NCBI GenBank assembly: GCA_964036275.1
Contig: OZ038434.1
Coordinates: forward strand, 10,807,060 to 10,871,059
Source: Litoditis marina
Lineage: Eukaryota; Nematoda; Chromadorea; Rhabditida; Rhabditidae
Length of the DNA stretch: 64,000 bases
Direction: 5' to 3'
A program made the position numbers and the translations under genes. Within the stretch, counting starts at the first letter, position 1. Each line of letters begins with the position of its first letter. Below the pieces are notes generated by a model, which was given only the letters and a program-made list of their open reading frames with translations, made no database searches and was not told the DNA's origin. Positions 11,901 through 22,500 of the stretch are shown one piece after another.

Positions 11901-14900
11901 CAAAATTTAGCAACAATAGAAAACGAATTTCGCCTAGATGGATCACGTTTGCTTTCGAACTTTCGATTGACCTATTGAATGCTGCATAACTTAATTCCAA
12001 CTCAACAAACAACACAAATTTCACCAACTTCTGAATTCGTCGTCGTGTGAGAAGTATCGCAGGCCCTCATTAGTAGAGATCTGTAGAAGAAAATTATGAT
12101 AGTTATGAGAACAGGCAGAAATGTGAATCATCATACGGTGCAGGTGGAAAATATCCATTCATTAATGGATTTCATTCGAAAGTCACTCTTCAAATGCGAA
12201 ATTCTTCTGTCACGTTAAATCACCTCCGCACGCTTATTGTGACAGTCATCACTCATCACAATAGGTAATTTATACGTATTTTGAGCATCGAACCCTAGGT
12301 AGAAGAAGTACAACCCATTGTCCGAACACTTTTTTTGAAACTTTTGCAGAATACAATCTAATAGTTTTGAATACGCCTATTATACAGAACTGAGTGGGCG
12401 TCAACAAAGACCACACATAACTCATATTGCCATATCAATCGCCAATCGTACAGTACCAAGTTTATATTACTGGAAGTAAATGGAAAAGTCACTTGAAACG
12501 TTGAAACCCAAGAAAATATCAACAAATGAGCGAATGTGCATCATTGCGAGTGTTTGAGTACTAATTTAGTGTTTCTTTCGTTTTATATGCATATGCAGTC
12601 AACTAGCAGTGTGGATGATGAGAACCACCGCGGTACCACCTTTGACGACACAATAGAAGTATGAATTACCTGTTGTGACGACATGTCGTGAGTAGGCACC
12701 GACAGCACAGAATAAGTACGCGTGGGTGTCAGTCGAGACGTTGAAGGAACCTGGTTACATACGGAACCAGCTGGAATGAAACTTGAAGCTTAAAGATCTA
12801 CCATTCACATTTTGTTTCCACTCCACGCACGACCACGTGAGCAGTATGTGAGTGAAACTTAGGAAACTAGCACAGTCGAATGCTCTCGGTGATGATATTA
12901 TTCCGAGCAAAGAAGGTTAGGACGTCCAGTGTGTAACGAAATACATTTAATCGGAGCTAAGATGAAAATTCTAGTCGCGAAAAAGAAAGATCTTGCCTTT
13001 AAATCACAAAGTTAGAACGTGCATGAAAAATACTTACGTGGGGTCCACAACAAATCATCGAGGCCCGTGTCGTATAGAATAGGCATTGTAGTGTCCAACC
13101 CACGAGAATGAGGCGTTTCCTGCTCCTGAAGCATTATAAATCTCCGAGAATTTTTTAACACTCCCTTCTCTACAATAACTACTTATGAATCTCGAACAAT
13201 TTCTTAACACCCTCAGTGCTCTACTACAACTATATTTCCACTGCCAGCTAGTATGCTCACAGCCAGTTTCCGCACACCACCTACAACAAATTTGATGACG
13301 AACAAAAAAATATGCAAACCTCGACGAAACTCCGTATTCTATTCTCCCAAGCATGTTACTGGCTTGAAAAGTCATATCCCGATTTTCCAGATACCCGATT
13401 TAGTATAATCGAAAATATATGAATGAGAGACTAAAACTTACATGATAATGTGAGATACTTGACAATAACGGGCTATGCAAGGCCAAAATGAAGACTTCAT
13501 CAGCATCCTCAGTGGAATCTTGAGCGTGAGAGATTTGCGGATTCTGAAAGCAGTGCCTGAATGATGCGACCAAATCCAACCAAACCCAAACAGCTGGAGG
13601 ACATTTAAAATTTGTTATTTGTGCAGTGTATCATGAGCGAGCAGCGTGCACCATCTTACTTTTGTGAGCGACCCTCCGTCCAAAAGACGCGATTTTTTAC
13701 AATAGGGTCCCCCCCCCCCCCTTCCCTACTTTTTCGAAAAAAAAGGGTGTTTTTGGTGGAAAATCTAATTTTTGAGTCCCGATGTTGCAAATTTCTCAAT
13801 TTTGCTACCCGATTTTTCAAAAAAAAAAGTTTCGGGGGGGGGGGGGGGGGGGAAAGTCGGCTGGTGTATGATCATGAGTTTGAGTGCACACTCTAGAATT
13901 TCCACATTGCCAACAGCTTCAAACCGCAAAAATTTCGAGTGTGAAATGAGATCAGACCTTAGAGGAATAAGTATGCGCAATTGGGGACCCGAAGTTCGGG
14001 GAAGCAAAGCTACATTTAACGAGAAAAATCTGCTGAAATGAAAATATAGTCGGGTAATGCCTACCACTAAATTAGGTTTTCGGGTGATTATAGGATTTAA
14101 ATCTTAATCTTAGGATTTATCTTCAATTTCTGTGTAACCAGAATAGTAGGCAGCGTACGCTTGAAAATGTTTGAATGTGATACCAAGGACCGAGGTCGTA
14201 GAAACTGTCCAGTAGTGGGACGGGACTAAAAAATGCCAACCTCTTCACTGTGTATTAGATGAGGTAACTCGAGCGAAGAAGACGAGACCGGCGAAAGTGC
14301 TGAAAACGTTTGAAGTTGAAGTACACTACAACCAGACTAAAATTCCATTGAGAAAGGCAAATTTGACCGATTTATCGGGGAATCTACGTCCACTTATTGA
14401 AACGCTTGAACCGAAACTATTCCGCCCATAATTTGACTCAACCTCGAAGAGTTTTGCTCTTAATTGCAACGAATATCAAAAGAAAACCACTGACCTGATT
14501 GAGAAGAGCTCGTATCCGTGTATAGGTTGCGCAAGTTGTTGATCTCGACTCTCGCAACATCCTTGGTGCCGAATATCTTGATAATCTGTAATGTGTTAAG
14601 GAAGATAATCTACATTTTTTCCATGACAAATAGTTGGCAGGTTGGTACTCATGTTTCGAATAAACACAACCATCTTACGCATGTATTAAGTTTCTTCAAT
14701 CTATCTGAATGCACCAGTACGCCGCTCTGTAAGTTGCTAGAAGAACTCCGGAAAGTTATAGGCATTCAAGCTCGGTTACATCTACACTCCGGTCCATAAA
14801 TAACACCCACCACTCACTATAAAATCATGAATACCTACCTTTGCCAAGTTGGGAAGCGGATTAGGAGGTCCATGCATATTTATTCTAGCAATCACAGCTA

Positions 14901-15549
14901 CCATGCCCACGTCATGAGTACTGTTCACTGCGGAATAATAGAATTGGAACGGAGTGCAAGCTTCTTGTAATATGGCATACTGAAAAAGGAATAAAAACAT
15001 AAATGGTGGTGGTGGAAATCTCTGAAAACACAACATGCATACAAGCTGAGTGTGAGTACGCATTCCCAACTGCAACAAGCAAAATATCAGAACTACGTTT
15101 GTGGATCGGATATAAACCACTTATATAAACAAACCCCTAGTTTCTTACCGATGACATCCCATTGCTGTCAGGAGGCCGTGTGGGGAAAAGAGTAGCCATC
15201 TGGAAACAAAAAGAATAGTAACACTGCATTACTAACGGAAGATATGAACATTTTATATAGCATAGCGATGTAAATTCGTTCTGTGGGAAAAGTTATCAGT
15301 GTTTTTCGGTGAGACACATACTTGCTGATTTGGTTATGATGTTTATGCAAGTTTGTAATTAAGAAACTTGAGAAAAAATACTATTTAAGAATATTATGAA
15401 TAATCAATGACAGAACGAAATCGACAAAGAAGCCAGAATCCCAAAATCAGTAAACAAAATTGTTTTCGAAATAATGGCGATCAGCCAAGATTTAAATTTG
15501 AATAGTACCGTACCTCATCCTCGTGCCAGGGCCTCTTAGGTTCTCCCAT
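5990..15549 (-). CDS. gene A: unrecognised nuclear-type protein, tandem paralog of gene B, possible BEN-like domain
   Basis: Exons: 15514-15549, 15149-15199, 14839-14979, 14495-14585, 14241-14299, 13442-13543, 13038-13125, 12670-12770, 12025-12080, 11583-11722, 11144-11213, 10653-10732, 10174-10332, 9895-10014, 9203-9275, 8946-9056, 8236-8346, 7738-7802, 7283-7432, 6602-6742, 5990-6061 (stop TGA). All join in frame except exon 8 to 9, where the sum is off by one frame; gene B has an 11-nt longer counterpart there. About 670 residues. The N-terminus has YAILQEACTPFQFYYSAV; the middle is acidic and Ser/Thr rich; exons 13-14 hold VLLGKLSRMLFSDAELC, VDWILAKVMSTLPGR and an RRRR stretch in the L-x-R-x-L-x-x-x-LF / helix / basic-helix order of BEN DNA-binding domains (inference). 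The C-terminal exons are basic (KKKK, SKKESRR). No signal peptide or membrane segment. Family and function not recognised. Confidence 0.75.
7501..7631. mobile_element. short MITE, copy 1
   Basis: 131 bp whose ends are inverted repeats: TTAAAGAAGGACGATTATGT at the left against the complement of ACATAATCGTCCTACTTTAA at the right, continuing to CCAATCCC/GGGATTAG. The TTAA at each end may be target site (TTAA or TA type). It lies in the gene A intron between 7432 and 7738. A related copy is at 54682-54796. Confidence 0.8.
8236..9275 (-). repeat. exon duplication block in gene A (exons 15-17)
   Basis: Exons 8946-9056 and 8236-8346 are both exactly 111 nt, both in phase 1-1, and encode near-identical peptides (SSQRVLSTKLVARPSTVRRR and SSQSALSTKLVARPKIVPRR). 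Their flanking intron sequence is also duplicated. Exon 9203-9275 ends in a related stretch (VVKPVTPSGSAQL) and shares the same donor context (GTAAGTCGG), so it may be an older copy. Because the unit length is a multiple of three, the duplication keeps the frame and adds 37 residues of basic, Ser/Pro-rich linker. Confidence 0.85.
8391..8851. mobile_element. TIR element with 3-bp TAA target duplication (PIF/Harbinger-like MITE)
   Basis: 461 bp bounded by perfect 31-bp inverted repeats beginning GGCAGGGTTCATACTTTTTG; the base after each is TAA, a 3-bp target duplication at 8388-8390 and 8852-8854. A 3-bp TWA duplication is the habit of PIF/Harbinger elements, so that assignment is inference. 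Inside, a second copy of the terminal sequence occurs at 8513-8543 and GCTGCC/GGCAGC palindromes recur, so the interior is rearranged. No transposase is present. It sits in the intron between the two duplicated 111-nt exons of gene A; the sister intron (9061-9190) lacks it. Confidence 0.85.
13709..13852. repeat. poly-C and poly-G homopolymer tracts
   Basis: A run of 13 C (13709-13721) and a run of 19 G (13834-13852) sit 112 bp apart in the gene A intron 13544-14240, each next to an A- or T-rich run. Long G/C homopolymers are unusual against the AT-rich background and can form G-quadruplexes; they are also prone to assembly error. Confidence 0.9.
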
Positions 15550-17052
15550 CAATCTATACGTAGTGCCAGCACCATGCGGGAGGCCAATCGGTGCGCGGTC
15601 AACATCTAAGCATGGTGACACCTACCTAATTATTAAAGTCTGGAAATTTGCTCGTATAAAGATATACTCCGAACATGCCCTGTATTTTACGAAATCGCGT
15701 TTAGTCGAAACAGTTCAAGAACCGAACGGTTCGGAAAAATACTGTATTTTTTAGTCGAGACGCCAAAAAATCGATTTGTATTCCCACCATGCTGTATTTT
15801 ACTGTAAGTACAGTAAAATACTGTAACACAACCAGGGACGTTCTGAGTAGGGCAGTGCATGAAATGACTGTTATAATGTCAATTCAGATTCGTTGGAAAG
15901 ATTGGATGTTACACAATGGTTAGCAGGCCGGTTTGTATTGAGTGAACAGAACAAAATCGTGAAATTACGTTTATGTTGTAACGTTCTTGTGTTTGACGTG
16001 AAGCTATCTTTTTCATTCGGGTAGGTAAACACTTCTGCTTTATGAATCTGTAGCAACGATAGTATCTTACATACACTTTTGCTTCATGAATCTGTAGCAA
16101 CGATAGTATCTTTTATATATACCTAAATAAACGCAACGCGTCATCTTTCTGCGTGGAACACTAAAAGTACAATTTCAGAACTTTCAGTCAAAAGTCTGAA
16201 ATTTCTGTTTCACCCTCGGCCCTACATTCACCTCACTTCTCAAACCATGAGTTCATCACATTTTTTCGTGACATTTACTTCATTCAATAAAACAAACTCA
16301 AATCAACAATAACAACGAAAAAGCAAGCTAAACCCAAATAAATTAAACTCTCTATACAGTTTCTCGAAACTGGGTACCTGGGATCAAAAACACAATTAAG
16401 AACAAACAAAAAACAACCATTCTATTGCTGAATTGAGCGAAACCCTGCTAATACGACAAATAATGTCGTACAACATACAGCTTGTATGCAAAAAGTACGC
16501 TTAACAAGAAATGATTTGTACGTCCTTGAAACAGTATTACAAACAAAGAATAAAATCGGGAAAATAAAACAATAGATTCAAACAATCCTAGACTAAGCAA
16601 TAAACAATAAAACCTAGAGATTTGAATAAAACAATATTGAAACAACTGAATAAAAACATACAACCACAACTATTAGTGAGAAGACAAAAAGCGGCAGGTT
16701 ATAGGCTTTGCTGAATAATTAATCTATAAATAGTAAATCGAAGGGAGAATACAAAATAATTAGATACAAGCTCAATATCCTATGCGAAATGGCAGAAAGT
16801 AACACGAAAACTGTGTATTGAATCATTTAGTCATCTGCTGGCCGAGGTTGTCACGGATCCAATGTCTCACTAGCGGGGTACACTGAAGAGAAACACTTTG
16901 ATGATGAACACAACTCATTTAAACACTCCGCTAGAGGCCGCAATATTATAATTATATTATTTATGCAATCTGCCTGTGTGAATTTGAGACTAATAATGAC
17001 ATACTTCGCGTTTCTCATGCAGATAAATGAGATCGCGTTTCCACCTGTATAC
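15550..17052. other. spacer between paralogs A and B
   Basis: About 1.5 kb between the gene A start and the gene B stop. It holds a tandem direct repeat (two copies of TGAATCTGTAGCAACGATAG, near 16042 and 16089) and otherwise AT-rich sequence. The region left of 16850 must carry the gene B 3' UTR and the gene A promoter; I could not place either precisely. Confidence 0.45.
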
Positions 17053-19478
17053 TTACAGTCGCACACCAACAGCTTCAAGCCGTACAAAGTGAAATGATCG
17101 TTCGACTGATAGGCGACGAAAACCTACTATTTCTCTTGACTGCATAATCTCCTCTAACCTTTTCTTTCTGTACCGATCTAGCCCCAACTGAAGCTTCGCC
17201 TTCTGCTTGGAGTCCTAAAAAAATGATGATATTTGAATGATATTTGATTAACGCTCTGAACATCAGTTTTGCTATGTAATCAATGTGTATTTATAAAATA
17301 ACGTTAGGAATTTGCCGCTGAATGTAAACAATCGACTAGATTTAGACTAGGTTCATAGTCAATCCCTCCCACCTCTCAGATTGGAGGCAGATAGTGGTAA
17401 CCACGCAATCATAGTTTACACCTTGGCGCCCTCGAATATGGGGTTTGGGGCATCAAGTATAGTTTGTTTCACCCACTTAAAACCTTCTACAGTAATATGC
17501 TCAAACTTCCAGGTCAAATTTTGGTATGTTGGCGTTATTGGATCTTTTTTTCACTTTAGTAGTATCAGCTGCACTTTTACTACGAACAGAGTATATGAAC
17601 GCAGCCATATAGCAAAATTGTCACCAACCAGGTTCACCTGTCTTCCACTCTGATTCAGCACAGGACCAGTTGGAAAATGAATCATCACTTGCTCCCATAT
17701 CCAATCCATCTGAGATGATTAACATTAACGAAATTAGTGCTGAATGTATCTTGCACTACCTACACATAACGCGTCGTACATCTCATGTGAAAAGTGGACT
17801 CGAGGTATTCACCATAGGTTTAGTGCCATTCGGTCTCGGCGCTGACCAAAACTTGTTCTGGTACCTTTTCTAGAGCTCTCTTTTTTGTTTTGAACCGAAA
17901 ACTAAGCATTAAAAATTACGAAATAATATTCTACCCAATTTGGAGGCTTCGCACGCCCATAAACTATTACTGACCTTCGAACAGTATATCTATGCTGTTC
18001 ATTGAAGTGAAGTATACCTTTATTCTTCAAACTAATACAATTCAAACAAAAACTAGTTCTCACTTTTCATGACTGTCATCACTATTGTTCCAAAAGGGCA
18101 GAACTGAGACTGCAGAGTAATTAGTACAAACCTGACTAATTACAAGAAACACATGGTTAAAAGCGTTGCCGTGAGATTATTATTATATTATATATGGTAT
18201 AATTCTAGTGGCAGAGGTGTGAGTGAAGAAGCCATTTACCTTGATATGATCTACCCTATTCTGTAGCGAGCCAGCCACCTCTTCATGGAGGCGCAAAAAG
18301 AAGAGCATATCGGGCTTTACAGGACGACCACGACCCATTCGAAACTTCTCACGGCCATTAAAGCATCGGAGAGCCAGGCCAGATACCTGAAACAAATATA
18401 CATACATAGATCAGTTTTAAAGGTGCATGTAGCAACAAGTTGTGGCCACTAGTTTTATTTCTTCTCGTGTCTATAGAACGAGTCAGCTGATGCAAATTTC
18501 ATACATAAAAGTTGACCTCCATATGGTAAACAGGTGGTTATGGGAAAATGAACCGAAAAATGAACAGGCAAAATTATGAAGACTTGAATGCAACATAGAA
18601 TTCCCTTAAAACGGAGAATTTCCTCCATTTTGGTTTTTCGAACAGTTTTTGTTCAAAGACGTACTTGATCTGCAGAAATATCGTAAAAATGAGCACGGGT
18701 CTGTTTTCCTTCCTTACCCAAGGTTGGTCTGGAAACGCTCCGGGAGCCACATTATCAGCTTTGTTCATCGCCACATTCGATGTGGTTGGTTGACCTGAAC
18801 AATACATGCACTGCAACAATACTGAATCATGAATAAATTTATTTATACCCACAACATAGAAAATAGAATGGAATTGGGAGCCTCAGTTCAACATACAACT
18901 TCAAATTCTTCTAGAATGGACCAATCGTATGAGTTTCAGTTACTTACACTCACCTGTTTCGGGTGACCTTGTCTGGGTCATACCATCATTATGCTGCATA
19001 TTCTGCTCCGCATGATTTGTCTGAAATGTGTATTGTGTACAGTCGTTGCCGAAAAGAACGCAGAACAATGACAACTTTCTCAAAAGAGTAAACGCTGCAC
19101 AAAAACGCATCATGAACCGTTTTTTCGATGTGACTATCAGATCGCCCCTTAGTTTCTTAAGTAGGTACTGGATATAAGAGTAAGAGATACGCACTGTGGG
19201 TAAGCGGGGTAAGCGAAAACCTGAATGAGACAGCAGATGAAAAACGTACTCTTCGCATTTCGTTTCGCCATCTTTGGATTGCCATCAGTAGTCGCTTGTT
19301 TCGGTCAGTCTTATTCTCCCCGTCCAGACCAGAAAATGAAGAGATCGCCTTCGACACTATCCATTCAACCTGGAGACATGGAATAGAGAACACAGACACA
19401 TAAGTTACTCGGCTCATAAATAAAGATTTGAAGTCGGACTCCTCTGAAGTAAACCCCACCCGTCTTCTCCCTGCTTAA

Positions 19479-19510
<32 letters not shown>

Positions 19511-22500
19511 CCTGACAGAAAGGAGAGGAAAATTAGATTTTAACTGAGTTACAAGCTTCAAGCATATACCTTCTGTCTAGATCTAGATTATCACAATACA
19601 CCCATGACATCAGAAAAATAATTAACTTCCTTGCCTTGCTTTCTCGAAAGGAGCAAGGGAACGGAGAGTTCCTCTTGCTCAGACCAGAACTCATTTTGTT
19701 TGGACAAATCGAAAACTGTGCTTATAAAAACCGTAACGATAATATCTTACCTTGTCTTTGTTACTTTCCCAGAAGTGATCGAGATGCTTGCAGATATCGT
19801 CCGCATCGAAGAGCTTTCCACAAAAAGCACGCACGAGCATTGTGTCATATCTCCAATAACCCTTAGTTTTTCGGCTTTGAACGATACGGGTCAGAATATC
19901 GACCTGAATTTCACGAATTACAACCCATGTACATGTCTTGAAAACAATTGTATCCGCGGTGATTATCGAAGAAATGAGAAACAACGTTATGTCCGAACAC
20001 TGACACACCAACACGAATCGACACAAACAAGCTTTGAATACACACGCTACAAAACGAATGTAGGTGAAAAGCTATGGGAACAATAAAAGTGACATAAGAA
20101 TGCATCACATTACACCAACCTCTTCAGAGGATAGCCAAGTCTCCGAAACCTCCTTTTGAATTGGCACAACTGAACAGGCCACAAAGTTATCAGAATCTGA
20201 AAGAATGAAAATGCTATACTCATCATTAAAATGAAAATGAACAAATAAACGTATGCCAAGTATAGAAGTAATAACATTAACCCCCAATACCCAATACATA
20301 CCCGTATGAGGTTCTGTGGGATACCCCGGTTAGTTGACTGAAAAGATCGAGCTAAAAAATCATATACACTATACAGAAAAGTTAAATAGCTTACTCTATA
20401 TTATTTGAAAGTATCTTTCAGTAGTCAACAAACTGCTGAAACCGATACATTCCAACAATGTCAGAAAGCAGACTAGAAGACGATATCAAGTACCTTGTGC
20501 AACGTTCTCCAACGAATTAGAATTACTCGGAACGGAGCCATTTCCTTCCTCAGAATAAGTACTGCGCTGGGTGGTTGCCTGCAAGCAACAGTTACTGACT
20601 GGCTACTCACAAGGCTTCATACATACTCTGGTGCTAAATAGACAGAGAAATATCAACAACGGGCTCCTAGTCTGCGAAATCCAAGAGAATCCTTTTTTTA
20701 GAAAGTACAAAATTTCAAGTATTTAAATAGGATACCGAGGTTGCTCTTCACAATAAGGCAGGCCTTAGGTCCTTAGGCCTTACTGGTGTGAAATGTATAA
20801 ACGCACACATTAAATTAGCTACAACATAATTCCCTTCATACATGACATAATACCAACTTCTGAAATGATGAAATCAGCGTGTTCCTCGTCATCTTGAACC
20901 GGCACAACAGAACAAGCAAATGGATCGGCGACACTGGCTGTAATGATAACAATTTAGGCTACGCATTACCAGCCAGAGCCCATACAGAAATAGAAACGGG
21001 GAGTCGGCTACAAATCTATTGCCACCGTTTTAGTCCTACGTAGTCCCACTTTGGTAGCGGTTGTTTGTTCGTTAGAAATACACATGCTGTTTGACATCCA
21101 TGCTATTCCTTTCTAGTTTATCCGTTTATTAACCCAAAATGATTGGCGCGAATAGCTCCGAGTAACAAAATGTTCTCTAGCTACTTCATTGAGAAACATA
21201 GTGTGATTATGATCCATTGTGTTTCTTCACTGATGACGGCTCAATGAGAAAAACGCAAACATTACAAACCTTGTGAGTGATCTTCAGCATTTGCGATCTC
21301 ATTACCAGAATCATCACCGTCTTGGGCTTGGGGCTGAAATGCAACATCTTATACCTGAGCACTTGAAATACATCAGCTGAGAGGGAGAGCGTGCCTTTCT
21401 ACGAGATACTTCTAAAAATGAAGTCTGCGCCAGTACAACTTCATGCGCACACATAAAATGTAAAATTGGGCAGTTCATTGATTTCCTATAACCCTAATTT
21501 CAAACGGAACATCGGGACTCGAAAACTGGGGTCTCGACCAAATACATCGTTTCTTGTTTGAAAAAAGTAGGGAGGGGAGGGCTAGTGTAAAACAATCGGG
21601 TCTCTTGGGGTTTATCGGCTCACAAAAGTCAGCTGGTGTATGGCACTCAGCATTCACCTCCAGGTTTTTCACTGTCTCCACGCAATCAGCTGGAGGAGTG
21701 GTAGATGCGTCCCCGGTCTTATTGGGAGATGGATCTTCCGCGGCAGTAATTGATGACATATTGTACGGGGTGGAGTCAAACCTCTCCACATGTCCTGAAA
21801 AATTGAGATGAAGCTGAACGTACACCGCCAAGACTTCTTATGAAATGGAGGGCCCAAAACAAATTTGAGGGAAAAGTAGTCGTCGCGAGTTAGATCCTGA
21901 CGAATTTCATACCAAATTAGCTGTTAAATAGGCAAAATTTAGGTAAAAATCGCAGTTTAAGAGGGATCACGGCTCGAGAAAGATGGAGGGTCGCGAGATT
22001 ATAATACCATGATGAGACCCTTGACGGTGTATGAAGCTGAAACCCATGTAGCATTTCCTCGACTAATTTTGATACCCACCGCCAGACCAAATTTTTGAGA
22101 TCGGCAGTGTAAAGAGCAAAGTATACAACAAACTAACCATTTCCTGTTGTATATGGGTTGTGGCACATAGGCGTGTCTTCCAAGCTATGATAGATTGGTG
22201 CAAGCTGGAAGGCACAGTCCATGACAAAAATAGGGCATTATATTAATGAGACACATTCTCCAAACTTGTTTATTACAATTTAGATAAAACATGGGTATAA
22301 GAAAAAAACCAAATTTGTCCGAGTCATTCATACCGAACAAGGTGTTCCTCATTTTAGAATAAATTGCGGGGGACTTTGGGAAAGTCAACAAATAAGAGAT
22401 GGAAAATACCTGTGATGCCGATGTGTAATTTGGATATGTGGCAGTCGCCAACACTTCATTCGCATATGGATTGACCGGAGTAATTGGTACTTGCGACGAT

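Noticed and set aside
17057..17122. A 22-nt intron in the last exon of gene B (GTAGGT...ATCAG)
   Set aside because: Too short for a spliceosomal intron; reading straight through gives an open frame to the TAA at 17053.
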